Below, in pieces: positions 9,483-17,646 of a DNA stretch of 64,000 bases. The notes beneath the pieces are model-generated. The model worked only from the letters and a program-made list of their open reading frames with translations, was not told the DNA's origin and searched no databases. This DNA is from Sphingobacteriales bacterium (lineage in GTDB: Bacteria; Bacteroidota; Bacteroidia; Chitinophagales; Chitinophagaceae): positions 1-64,000 of the forward strand of contig JACPUV010000006.1 in NCBI GenBank assembly GCA_016192105.1, written 5' to 3'. Each line of letters opens with the position of its first letter. Positions within the stretch are counted from its first letter, which is position 1. The position numbers and the translations under genes are program-made.

Positions 9483-10046
9483 ATGGAAAAGTTACTGGAA
9501 TTGCTAAACTCCGTTCATAGCCTTTCACCTGCATTATCCGCTCAACTTTCTGAAAAAATTACGGGGAGAGAACTTGGGAAAAGAAAGTTTCTTCTAAAGA
9601 CAGGCCATGTCTGCCGATATCTTTACTTTGTTAAAAAGGGGTTGTTGCGATTTTATTACCTGAAGGATGAGATTGAAGTCTGCTCCAGGTTTATGAAAGA
9701 GGGGGAGATTATTATCCCGATCAGCAGTTTTTTCCGGCAACAGCCCAGCCACGAATTTATCCAGGCACTTGAAGATTGTGAATTGCTCTGCATTGAGTAC
9801 AGAGATATTCAATATATATGCCGTCATTTTCCCGAATTCCATATTGTCACACGCTTTCTCACTGAGCAATATTATATGAGCAGTGAGCAATTACTTATTG
9901 CTTTTCGCATGCAACGATCCCATGAGCGCTACGCTTTTCTTATGAGACAATTCCCCGAGCTGATTCAACGGGTGCCTTCCAAGTATCTTGCTTCCTACCT
10001 GGGTATTACGGATGTGACATTCAGTAATGTTAAAAGTAAAAGATAA
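9483..10046 (+). CDS. Crp/Fnr-family regulator (cyclic-nucleotide-binding fold, short C-terminal HTH)
   Basis: This 187-residue protein has a cNMP-binding-type beta roll at about 20-120 (from RKFLLKTGHVCRYLYFVKKG to the ALEDCELLCIEY segment) and a short C-terminal helix-turn-helix ending KYLASYLGITDVTFSNVKSK. Bacteroidota have many such shortened Crp/Fnr relatives, and most lack the residues needed to bind cAMP. I do not see the classical phosphate-binding cassette here. The signal sensed is unknown. The gene stands alone, divergent from the AraC gene. Confidence 0.88.
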   Translation: MEKLLELLNSVHSLSPALSAQLSEKITGRELGKRKFLLKTGHVCRYLYFVKKGLLRFYYLKDEIEVCSRFMKEGEIIIPISSFFRQQPSHEFIQALEDCELLCIEYRDIQYICRHFPEFHIVTRFLTEQYYMSSEQLLIAFRMQRSHERYAFLMRQFPELIQRVPSKYLASYLGITDVTFSNVKSKR

Positions 10047-10255
10047 TTTCTTAAAATATTTTAAGTGAAAGGGGGAGATTGGACACTATCTTTATGTTTA
10101 CAAACACGAACCTTATGAAAAAATTATTCAACTCCCCCAACTACCCCACCTGTCAGCGGAGCTATGTATTTTTACTTCTAAGCAAGACATAGACCTCCCC
10201 TACCTGTTCCCTTTAGTACGATGACAAGACAGGCCCCTGCTTGTATTGTGTGTGA

Positions 10256-10612
10256 ATGAAAATGTGTGTTATGGTAAACAATATTGGCCGGACCCAATTC
10301 CGGAGCGACCCGCTACTGGTTAACGGGATTCCTATTCAGTTTATGGCAAATTTATTTTGCCGGTTGGTTCCCGCCGGGTTATTAAAGCTTGTGCTGCCTG
10401 CCGGGCGAAAAAGGGCTACTGATTATCCTCTGAAAATTGAAAGGCGACGCTGTCGTATTACTGGCAAAATTTCCCTGGAAAAGGGCTCCTTTGAAAGGCC
10501 GGTTACAGATGAGCAATTGGTTGTTACAAGTCCAATCCGGAAAATTCTCTTTTTACAAGCACTCATCCGATCCTTAAATCCTCTCTTGAGAACTACTGCG
10601 CTGTCACCGTGA
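10256..10612 (+). pseudogene. doubtful ORF, possibly a decayed gene
   Basis: An open frame of 118 codons starts at 10256 but its product resembles nothing I know, and its composition is basic and irregular. In the next frame, from about 10513 to 10650, a second stretch looks more protein-like and contains the peptide ENYCAVTVNGGELEQVLLMK before a stop. Two half-convincing frames in tandem suggest a gene broken by a frameshift, or two chance ORFs. The preceding 209 bases after the Crp gene hold only a 25-codon ORF (10115-10192) that I cannot support. Confidence 0.25.
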
Positions 10613-10655
10613 ATGGAGGTGAACTGGAACAGGTGTTGTTGATGAAGTGACAGCC

Positions 10656-10700
10656 ATTCCCACCCGCCCTCTCCCCGTAAGGAGAGGTGCCGGGAGGGGA
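10656..10700. repeat. GC-rich palindromic element
   Basis: Arms CCTCTCC (10668-10674) and GGAGAGG (10681-10687) enclose CCGTAA, flanked by CACCCG on the left and GGGAGGGG on the right. This resembles the short palindromes seen inside uvrA (32.7 kb) and in the gap at 35.7 kb. It lies just before the first tra gene, so it could also act as a transcriptional boundary. Confidence 0.55.
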
Positions 10701-10714
10701 ATTAAATTAAATGT

Positions 10715-11032
10715 ATGAAAAGAAAAGATTACAGAAATGGTCTGCAAGCAGTTTTTTTACTGCTTACATTTTTTATAACTGCCGCACTGCTGGCCCAGGA
10801 TGGCAATGCCGGTATTAACGAGGCGAACACGAGGGTCCGGAGTTATTTTGCTTCCGGAACCAACCTGATGTATGCCGTAGGGGCCGTACTTGGCCTGATC
10901 GGGGCGGTTAAGGTATATAGTAAATGGAACAGCGGAGATCCGGATACCAGTAAAGTGGCTGCAGCATGGTTTGGATCCTGTGTTTTCCTGGTCGTGGTAG
11001 CTACTGTGATCCGTTCCTTCTTTGGTATTTGA
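10715..11032 (+). CDS. traE: conjugative-element protein TraE (DUF4134)
   Basis: This 105-residue protein has a signal-like first membrane segment (AVFLLLTFFITAALLAQ), a polar middle, and two membrane helices (around LMYAVGAVLGLIGAVKVYSK and AAAWFGSCVFLVVVATVIRSF). The pattern and length match DUF4134, called TraE in Bacteroides conjugative transposons. It is thought to be a small VirB2/pilin-like or inner-membrane component of the mating-pair apparatus. It opens the plus-strand tra cluster, where TraF and TraG are expected next; here two other genes intervene. Confidence 0.88.
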   Translation: MKRKDYRNGLQAVFLLLTFFITAALLAQDGNAGINEANTRVRSYFASGTNLMYAVGAVLGLIGAVKVYSKWNSGDPDTSKVAAAWFGSCVFLVVVATVIRSFFGI

Positions 11033-11073
11033 TTCAAAACTCTAAGAAGCAATCATTTTAAAAATCTGTACAC

Positions 11074-12300
11074 ATGAAAAATACTTTACTTCTTTTTGCT
11101 TTGTTCTTAGCGCTTCAGACTTATGGACAATATATTGGGGTTAGAGCCCGGTATACGGAAACAAGGCTGGTAGATGATGCGCCAAATCCTTCCAAGAGGC
11201 AAAACCGGCTGGTGCTTTCGTTTTTCGAGGTGGATGCCAGTGGCGTTTATACTCCTGTTAATCTGACCAATTATGATATTTGGGTGTATAAGGAGGGGCT
11301 GCAGTATGGCAGTCCGATGGGAGGGGTTCAGGATTCGGCTGGTAATAATTACCCGGGCTATAGCTGGACTGCGCCAAGAGCGGTTTCCTATTATAATTCC
11401 CTTCAGCCCGGTTATGTTGACTGTGACCCTTCATTAACCTCTCATTTTATTGTAAGCGGGCATGAACTGGATTGCGGCTTTGTCGGGGTTTCTTATTGGG
11501 ATATTGATTACGGGACGGGGCAGCCGCTGGAACGTTTTACGGCACCCAATATCTGCCTGCCTTATTATTTCTGGCCCGATCCCCTGGCGATGTTTCCGGG
11601 AAATGTAAATTTCAACAGCGTCGGTGTCCCAACAGCTCCCTACAATTTATACAATTATAGCTGTGTGGACGGGGTGCAGCAGGAAGTGATCCGGGGCGTT
11701 TTGCCGGCCGATTCCACTGGGGCAAGTCCATTGCCGGTTACCCTGGCTTATTTTGAAGGAACAGCACTAAATGAAAGGGAAATTAAATTAGGGTGGTCCA
11801 ACCTGACCGAGTTGGGTGTGGACCGTTATGAAATCCAGCGGGCGATGCCTGACTCGGGGTTTAAGATGGTGGCACTGGTTTGGCCATTTTCCAATAGTGG
11901 TGGCCGGTCGGACTATAGCGTGCCTTTAAATCAGCCGGTAGCAGTTGCCAATTACCGCATCAAAGTAATCGAAAATAGCGGGGCTATCGCTTATAGTCCT
12001 GTGATCCAGGTTAAGTTGCCCGGAAGCCAGCCCATACAGAATGATTTATCCCTGACCGTTTACCCCAACCCAGCCTACTCTTCCCGAATTCAATTTAGCG
12101 CAAGGCTTCCGCAAGGGAGGTACACAGCCTGCCTGGTTAATTTGGTGGGTCAGCAGGTGGCAATTCGGAGTTACCAGCATGAGGGTGGAATAATGGAAGC
12201 CTTTTTTGAGGCTCCTGCCGGATGTAAGGGCCTTTATTATTTCCAGCTCCGGTCGGCCGCCGGGCGGACTCTTTGTCAGCCTGTACTTATAAAACCATAA
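11074..12300 (+). CDS. secreted protein of unknown function with a C-terminal T9SS sorting domain
   Basis: This 408-residue protein starts with a signal peptide (MKNTLLLFALFLALQTYGQ). The N-terminal 220 residues are of unknown fold. After LPVTLAYFEGTALNEREIKL comes a fibronectin-like region typical of Bacteroidota surface proteins (VDRYEIQRAMPDSGF). The last 75 residues, from LSLTVYPNPAYSSRIQFSA to the end, form a type A sorting domain for the type IX secretion system: the YPNP motif, a central VNLVGQQV segment and a C-terminal PVLIKP. It should therefore be exported to the outer face. It sits between traE and traF, 41 bases after traE and 3 bases before the next gene, so it is co-transcribed with conjugation genes. 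A surface adhesin for mating contact is possible but unproven. Confidence 0.75.
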   Translation: MKNTLLLFALFLALQTYGQYIGVRARYTETRLVDDAPNPSKRQNRLVLSFFEVDASGVYTPVNLTNYDIWVYKEGLQYGSPMGGVQDSAGNNYPGYSWTAPRAVSYYNSLQPGYVDCDPSLTSHFIVSGHELDCGFVGVSYWDIDYGTGQPLERFTAPNICLPYYFWPDPLAMFPGNVNFNSVGVPTAPYNLYNYSCVDGVQQEVIRGVLPADSTGASPLPVTLAYFEGTALNEREIKLGWSNLTELGVDRYEIQRAMPDSGFKMVALVWPFSNSGGRSDYSVPLNQPVAVANYRIKVIENSGAIAYSPVIQVKLPGSQPIQNDLSLTVYPNPAYSSRIQFSARLPQGRYTACLVNLVGQQVAIRSYQHEGGIMEAFFEAPAGCKGLYYFQLRSAAGRTLCQPVLIKP

Positions 12301-12303
12301 GCT

Positions 12304-12753
12304 ATGAAAGAGATCCTGAGAAGGCAATTCCGGCAATATATAAAGGAATTTAATCCCGACCTGCTGGCGGTACTGCAGGATTCGGGGAGGCTGGAGGAAT
12401 TCCTGGAAGAAAACCTGGACTCGGTGGAAGAACTGATGGACGGAATGATAATGGAGCAGGTTACCCCGATCAGGATACTGGAGCAATGTATGGCGGAACT
12501 GACCCGGCCATTGCGGCCCTCGCGCTATCACTATTGCCTGAAACTATTGGAGGAATGGTTTCCCGATTGTTCGGAAAAGTTAAGGGAGGGGGGGCTGCTG
12601 CAAATTGAGCTGATCGGGTTTATAAGTATTGCAGATCCCCTTTTTGATGAATTGCGGTTTTCAGAAGATACAAAGAAGCTAGACCTGATCCGGTACGCCA
12701 TTTTAGGTGCCCTGCTTGAATTTAGTCGAAAATATGACAACCAGTGTTTATAA
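12304..12753 (+). CDS. hypothetical protein in the tra operon
   Basis: I do not recognise this 149-residue protein. It is acidic in its first half (ELMDG, EEFLEENLDSVEEL), appears mostly helical and has no signal peptide or membrane segment, so it should be cytoplasmic. It starts 3 bases after the T9SS-sorted gene, and its last 20 bases overlap the start of the TraF gene. The tight packing says it is translated as part of the conjugation operon. A chaperone or regulatory role would fit the position but is not shown. Confidence 0.7.
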   Translation: MKEILRRQFRQYIKEFNPDLLAVLQDSGRLEEFLEENLDSVEELMDGMIMEQVTPIRILEQCMAELTRPLRPSRYHYCLKLLEEWFPDCSEKLREGGLLQIELIGFISIADPLFDELRFSEDTKKLDLIRYAILGALLEFSRKYDNQCL

Positions 12754-13072
12754 GGTTAATAAAGGGATTAACCGTTCGGTGGAGTTTAAGGGTTTGCGGG
12801 CCCAGTATATCTGGTGGCTGGGAGGAGGGTTGCTCATTTTACTGTTGGTTTTTGCGATACTATATATCAGTGGGGTGAATCCATTTATTTGCCTGGTCCT
12901 TATCGGGATCGCAGGAACGGGGCTTTTTATTAAGGTATATGCAATCAGCCGGAAATACGGGGAATATGGGATGATGAAGGCGATTGCAAAAAAAAGTATT
13001 CCGCCTGTTGTGAAGGTAAGGTCCAGGTTAGTTTTTATTCAGTTGAACTATGAAGCTGTTGCAGCGGGATAA
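12734..13072 (+). CDS. traF: conjugative-element protein TraF (DUF4133)
   Basis: I choose the ATG at 12734 (MTTSVYKVNKGINRSVEFKG), which overlaps the end of the previous gene; a start 27 bases earlier would add an unlikely leader. The 112-residue product has the DUF4133 hallmarks: the N-terminal VNKGINRSVEFKGLRAQY, two adjacent membrane helices (about 30-75), and a polar C-terminus containing YGEYGMMKA. In Bacteroides elements TraF is a VirB3-like inner-membrane protein encoded just before the TraG ATPase. Here a short AraC-domain gene overlapping its 3' end separates it from traG. Confidence 0.9.
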   Translation: MTTSVYKVNKGINRSVEFKGLRAQYIWWLGGGLLILLLVFAILYISGVNPFICLVLIGIAGTGLFIKVYAISRKYGEYGMMKAIAKKSIPPVVKVRSRLVFIQLNYEAVAAG

Positions 13073-13412
13073 AGAGGTGTTAGGGAATTTGAAAAGCTGG
13101 CTGGAAACCCAGATCGCTGAGGAGGTGAGCATTGAAAGATTATGCCGTCAAAGCGGATTAAACAGGGACAAGTTAATAAAAGGGTTTAAAGAAATTTATG
13201 GGGTTACTCCCTGCACTTTTCAGTTACAGACCCGGATACAGGAAGCCAGGCGGCTCCTCCGGGAATCAGAAATACCCGTAACTGAAGTTGCCTGGACCCT
13301 GGGCTACCAGCATGTGTCCAGTTTTTGTACTGCATTTAAAGAGAATACTGGTTTAAGCCCGCTGTCTTACCGGAATTCGGTAAGGGAGCAAACTTTGGAA
13401 ACTTCAAAGTAA
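13050..13412 (+). CDS. free-standing AraC-type DNA-binding domain protein
   Basis: The 120-residue protein is almost only an AraC/XylS DNA-binding domain. The first helix-turn-helix is around SIERLCRQSGLNRDKLIKGF, the second around VTEVAWTLGYQHVSSFCTAF, and the family ending is NTGLSPLSYR. No sensor domain is present. The gene overlaps the last 23 bases of traF and precedes traG by about 60 bases, so it is inside the conjugation operon. It probably regulates this operon or a linked promoter, though its target is unknown. A regulator at this place is not part of the classical CTnDOT tra order. Confidence 0.85.
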   Translation: MKLLQRDKEVLGNLKSWLETQIAEEVSIERLCRQSGLNRDKLIKGFKEIYGVTPCTFQLQTRIQEARRLLRESEIPVTEVAWTLGYQHVSSFCTAFKENTGLSPLSYRNSVREQTLETSK

Positions 13413-13473
13413 ATACTTCCGCCTAATTTATTCTGTTTTTATCCAAACGAAACTGTTACGGGAAGAATCAATT

Positions 13474-15930
13474 TTGGTTATCAAAAATTTAAAAGACATA
13501 TTGCCAATTCTATCAGTTGAGCACGATTGTATCCTTTCCAAACAAGGGGATATTACCGTGGCTTATGATGTGTCTCTTCCGGAAATCTTTACTTTAAGTG
13601 ATCAGGATTATGAGATCCTTCACCAGTCCCTGGTGAAAGCGATACGGGTGCTGCCTTGCCAGACTGTATTTCATAAACAGGACTGGTTTACTGAAGCGAA
13701 GGTAGAGGCGGATTTTAGCGCGATCGGGGTTCCTTTTTTGGCCCGTAGCAGTGAACGATATTTTCATGAACGGCCCTACCTGGATCACCAGTGCTATATA
13801 ATGCTTACGAGTAAGCCTGCCAGCCGGAAACCGGGGTCTTCGTTATTTTCAAATTTACTCCGCAGTTCCATTGTTCCCGGGGAAACCCTGAACAATGCAA
13901 ATTTGCAGGAGTTCCTGGATGCGGCCGGGCAGTTTGAGCGTATTCTACAGGACAATGGGCAAATAAAGCTGAGACGCCTGAACAATGAGGAACTGACGGG
14001 GCACCAGGCTTATTGCGGGTTGGTGGAAAGGTACATGAACCTGCAACCGAATGAAAGATCCTTTATCCTGCAGGATATCCAGTTTAGGGGTGGGATACAG
14101 GTGGGGCCCAATCATTGCCAGCTTTTTACGCTGGCTGATGCGGCGGGGCTTCCTTCCCATTGCGGAAGCCGGATCAATTTTGACCGGTATTCAACTGACA
14201 AGACAAAGTTCAGTGTGGGGTTTGCCGCCCCGCTCGGACAGCTTCTTTCCTGTAACCATATTTATAACCAGTACATCTTTATCGGGGATTCGCAAAAGAC
14301 GGTAAAGAAGCTGGAAAGTAAACGGCTTCGCCTGCATAGTTTATCGGCCTATTCCCGGGAGAACTCCATTACCAGGGATGCGGTAAATGAGTTTCTGAAT
14401 GAAGCGATTTCTGAGCAACGATTGCCCGTGAAAGCTCATTACAATGTGCTTGCGTGGACTGATTCCCTGCCCGATGTAAAGGTAGTTCGTAACCTGGTAT
14501 CTGCTGCCCTGACCCAGTTGGATGCTGTGCCCAAACAGGAACTGGATGGTGCGCCACAGCTCTACTGGGCAGGTATACCAGGCAACGAGGCGGATTTCCC
14601 GATGAATGAGAGCTTTGATACGTTCGCAGAGCAAGCCTGTTGTTTTCTGAACCTGGAGACGAATTACCGTTCCTCAGTTTCCCCGGTTGGCATCCGGCTC
14701 GGGGACCGGCTTTATGGACGTCCCCTGCATGTGGATATCAGTGATGAACCCATGAAAAAAGGGCTAATTACTAACCGGAATAAATTTATCCTGGGACCGA
14801 GCGGGAGCGGAAAAAGTTTTTTTACCAATCACATGGTTCGTTCCTATTATGAACAGGGTACCCATATCGTGCTGGTGGATGTAGGGCATAGTTACAAGGG
14901 TCTATGCAATTTACTTGGTGGCTACTATTTCACCTACGAGGAGCATAACCCGATCAGGTTTAACCCCTTTTTTACAGAGGATGGTGCATTGCCTGATACT
15001 GAGAAAAAGGAAAGCATCAAAACGCTGCTGCTGGCGCTCTGGAAGAAAGATACGGAGAGCTTTAGGAGGGCTGAGTATGTTGCACTTTCCAATGCCCTTC
15101 GGCTCTATTACGAAAAGAAGGTTGATTTTCGCTGTTTTGATTCCTTCTATGAGTTTTTGCAGGATGATTTTACAGAGGTATTAAAGAAGGATAAGGTTAA
15201 AGATAAGGATTTTGATATGTCGAACTTCCTGTATGTACTGCGCCCCTACTACAGGGGCGGGGAGTTTGATTACCTGCTGAATGCCACCGAAAACCTGGAC
15301 CTGTTAGCACAACAATTTATTGTATTTGAACTGGATAATATTAAGGATCATCCTATCCTGTTCCCGGTGGTGACTATCATCATCATGGAAGTATTTATTT
15401 CAAAAATGCGGAAGTTAAAGGGTGTGCGCAAGATGATCCTGATTGAAGAGGCCTGGAAGGCTATTGCCCGGGAAGGAATGGCAGAGTATATCAAATACCT
15501 GTTTAAGACTGTGAGAAAATTCTTCGGAGAAGCGGTCGTAGTCACACAGGAAGTGGAGGATATTATTTCTTCCCCCGTGGTTAAGCAGGCGATCATCAAT
15601 AATAGTGATTGTAAAATTTTACTGGATCAAAGTAAATATCAGAACAAGTTTGACCAGATCCAGGAATTGCTGGGCCTAACCGAAAAGGAAAAGGCGCTTG
15701 TTCTATCCATCAATAAGGGAAATGATCCGGCTAGGAAATATAAGGAGGTTTTTATTTCGCTGGGTGGAGTGCTGAGCAAGGTTTACCGGACGGAAGTGTC
15801 CCCGGAGGAGTACCTGGCTTATACGACTGAAGAAACCGAGCGAGTGAAACTTATGGAATATACCCGGCGGTTTGACGGGGATCTGGAAAGAGCCATTAAA
15901 GCTATGGTGCAAGAAAGTTTGGACGCTTAA
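13474..15930 (+). CDS. traG: conjugative ATPase TraG (VirB4-like)
   Basis: This 818-residue cytoplasmic ATPase energises the conjugative type IV secretion channel. The start is a TTG at 13474; no ATG lies nearby, and the N-terminus (DILPILSVEHDCILSKQGDI) aligns with the usual beginning of the family. Walker A is GPSGSGKS at residues 441-448 and Walker B is MILIEEAW at 654-661. The region after it (VRKFFGEAVVVTQEVEDI) is the conserved VirB4/TraG C-terminal motif. It is full length for Bacteroidota TraG. The 10 bases after it lead to a small membrane-protein gene. Confidence 0.93.
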   Translation: MVIKNLKDILPILSVEHDCILSKQGDITVAYDVSLPEIFTLSDQDYEILHQSLVKAIRVLPCQTVFHKQDWFTEAKVEADFSAIGVPFLARSSERYFHERPYLDHQCYIMLTSKPASRKPGSSLFSNLLRSSIVPGETLNNANLQEFLDAAGQFERILQDNGQIKLRRLNNEELTGHQAYCGLVERYMNLQPNERSFILQDIQFRGGIQVGPNHCQLFTLADAAGLPSHCGSRINFDRYSTDKTKFSVGFAAPLGQLLSCNHIYNQYIFIGDSQKTVKKLESKRLRLHSLSAYSRENSITRDAVNEFLNEAISEQRLPVKAHYNVLAWTDSLPDVKVVRNLVSAALTQLDAVPKQELDGAPQLYWAGIPGNEADFPMNESFDTFAEQACCFLNLETNYRSSVSPVGIRLGDRLYGRPLHVDISDEPMKKGLITNRNKFILGPSGSGKSFFTNHMVRSYYEQGTHIVLVDVGHSYKGLCNLLGGYYFTYEEHNPIRFNPFFTEDGALPDTEKKESIKTLLLALWKKDTESFRRAEYVALSNALRLYYEKKVDFRCFDSFYEFLQDDFTEVLKKDKVKDKDFDMSNFLYVLRPYYRGGEFDYLLNATENLDLLAQQFIVFELDNIKDHPILFPVVTIIIMEVFISKMRKLKGVRKMILIEEAWKAIAREGMAEYIKYLFKTVRKFFGEAVVVTQEVEDIISSPVVKQAIINNSDCKILLDQSKYQNKFDQIQELLGLTEKEKALVLSINKGNDPARKYKEVFISLGGVLSKVYRTEVSPEEYLAYTTEETERVKLMEYTRRFDGDLERAIKAMVQESLDA

Positions 15931-15940
15931 ATTATGAAAA

Positions 15941-16309
15941 TTGATTCCATTTTTTTTGCTCGTTCTTGCCATGCTGGCCGTGTACCAGAAATTGAGGGAT
16001 CCTTTGCCGGGGTTTATCCCGGGGGTGTATATACGGCATGAATGTTTTGAGTCAGGGGAGGACTGGGATATTGTCCAGATTTATATTCTGAATAAAAACG
16101 CCGGTGTATATAGGATCATCCGAAGGGGACGCTTTGAGCAATGGATGGACGAAACTATCCCGGAAATTGACTACCGGCTGGGGCGGAGTACCGGGTATTA
16201 TAATAATGAATTGGGATGCCTGCGGGAGAATGAAACGGGAATCCTGCTCAGGTTTGATACCAGGATCCGATGCCTTTATTATGGAACAACCCGATACGAA
16301 AAGATATGA
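15941..16309 (+). CDS. small membrane-anchored protein in the tra operon, start affected by a frame break
   Basis: The open frame encodes about 122 residues: a hydrophobic N-terminal segment (IPFFLLVLAMLAVY) and then a soluble domain with no recognised family. It must start at TTG 15941 as the sequence stands. An ATG seven bases upstream (15934) begins MKIDSI in another frame. Loss of one T from the T8 run at 15950-15957 would join it to FLLVLAMLAVY and give a normal signal/anchor segment. So the gene is either frameshifted, phase-variable at the T-run, started at TTG, or carries a sequencing error. It overlaps the following TraI-like gene by 4 bases (ATGA). Confidence 0.6.
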   Translation: MIPFFLLVLAMLAVYQKLRDPLPGFIPGVYIRHECFESGEDWDIVQIYILNKNAGVYRIIRRGRFEQWMDETIPEIDYRLGRSTGYYNNELGCLRENETGILLRFDTRIRCLYYGTTRYEKI

Positions 16310-16965
16310 AAAAGCGGATACTGATTTTGGCATTATTATTCAGCTTGCAGGCCCAGGCTCAACTACCCATTTTTGAAATTATCAAGAAGGGGATCACGAA
16401 AGTGATCGTGGCGGTTGACCTGAAAGTTCAAAGATTGCAGAATAAAGTGATCTGGTTGCAAAATGCGCAGAAGGAAATGGAGAATGTAATGTCAAAGATG
16501 CACCTGGAGCAAATTAGTGACTGGGCTGAAAAGCAAAGGAAACTGTATGCCGATTATTTTGACGAACTCCGGCGGGTTAAACAAGTTATCAGTGGTTATC
16601 AGCGCGTAAAGGATATTATCCGCCAGCAAGGGCAAATTATTTCAGAATATAAAGGTGCATGGGCTCTTTTCCGACGGGATAAAAATTTCACGTCAGAAGA
16701 ACTTGATTATATGCTGAGCATTTATACCGGGATAATGGAAGAAAGCAGTAGAGGGCTTGATCAACTTTTCCTGGTAGTGCGAGCTTACGTGACCAAGATG
16801 AGTGATGCCAAGCGGCTGGAAATTGTGAATGAGGTTGCAGCGCATATGGAAAATACGCTGATGGATCTGAAAGACTTTAATGAGGAAAATAAGATGATTT
16901 CGCTTCAAAGAGCTACGGAGAAAAATGAGATTGAGTATGTTAAGCGGCTGTACGGGATAAAGTAA
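16306..16965 (+). CDS. TraI-like conjugal transfer protein, paralogue 1
   Basis: The start at 16306 (MKKRILILALLFSLQAQAQL) gives a signal peptide and overlaps the previous stop as ATGA; an upstream ATG in frame would add 12 polar residues. The 219-residue product is exported and mainly helical or coiled-coil (the VQRLQNKVIWLQNAQKEME region). The C-terminal half has a block shared with the next two genes: LDYMLSIYTGIMEESSRGLD, then KMSDAKRLEIVNEV and finally SLQRATEKNEIEYVKRLYG. This matches proteins annotated TraI in Bacteroidota conjugative elements (not the F-plasmid relaxase). A periplasmic structural role in the channel is likely. Confidence 0.82.
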   Translation: MKKRILILALLFSLQAQAQLPIFEIIKKGITKVIVAVDLKVQRLQNKVIWLQNAQKEMENVMSKMHLEQISDWAEKQRKLYADYFDELRRVKQVISGYQRVKDIIRQQGQIISEYKGAWALFRRDKNFTSEELDYMLSIYTGIMEESSRGLDQLFLVVRAYVTKMSDAKRLEIVNEVAAHMENTLMDLKDFNEENKMISLQRATEKNEIEYVKRLYGIK

Positions 16966-17016
16966 AGGTTAATTTGATGATGTGCCAATCCGGGGGTTTT
17001 AAAGTAGAAAATGATT

Positions 17017-17646
17017 ATGAAGAATGTTTTAATTGTGGTGATGCTGATTTTGTGTGCTAGGGTGCAAGGACAGAACTGGGAGGAGTGGACTGAGCAGAAA
17101 AAGACTGCAATAAAAAGATTAGAGGAGCAGATTGCCGCTAATAAGGTTTATGACTCTTATGTGCGGAAAGGCTACCGGTTGGTGAGTGGCGGCTTGCAGA
17201 CAATTAAAGGTATAAAAGCTGGGGATTTCAGTTTACACCTTGGCTTTTTTGACTCCCTGAAACTGGTTAACCCAAGGATCAAAAGTTGGTTCAAAGTGGC
17301 TGAAATCGTGCAGTGCCAGATAAATTTAATTGGGGCAGGGCGCAGGGCTCTGGCTTCCCTGAAAGAATCAAGACAGTTTGGGATGGACGAGGAGAGATAC
17401 TGTTCGCAGGTAGTGGAACAACTCCTGGCAGAAGCCCGTCAGCGGCTGGATGAACTGATGCTTGTAGTCAGGAATGACCGGGCTCAGCTTAGTGATGACG
17501 AGCGTGTACGGCGAATTAATTTACTCTACACCGACGTAAAGGATAAGCTGGCTTTTCTTTCCGCTTTTAGTAATGAGGTGTCGCTACTGGCCCTGCAAAG
17601 ATTGACTGAAAGCAAAGAGATTGAATATTCTAAAAGAATACACTGA
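17017..17646 (+). CDS. TraI-like conjugal transfer protein, paralogue 2
   Basis: The start is at ATG 17017 (MKNVLIVVMLILCARVQGQ, a signal peptide); another ATG two codons upstream (17011) is equally possible. The 209-residue product repeats the layout of its neighbours: a central YRLVSGGLQTIKGIKAGDFS segment and the shared C-terminal block (LDELMLVVRNDRAQLSDDER, SLLALQRLTESKEIEYSKRI). It therefore arose by tandem duplication. Compared with the first copy it carries the motif KGIKAGDF that copy 3 also has (KDISAGNF), so copies 2 and 3 look closer to each other. It ends in overlap with copy 3. Confidence 0.82.
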   Translation: MKNVLIVVMLILCARVQGQNWEEWTEQKKTAIKRLEEQIAANKVYDSYVRKGYRLVSGGLQTIKGIKAGDFSLHLGFFDSLKLVNPRIKSWFKVAEIVQCQINLIGAGRRALASLKESRQFGMDEERYCSQVVEQLLAEARQRLDELMLVVRNDRAQLSDDERVRRINLLYTDVKDKLAFLSAFSNEVSLLALQRLTESKEIEYSKRIH

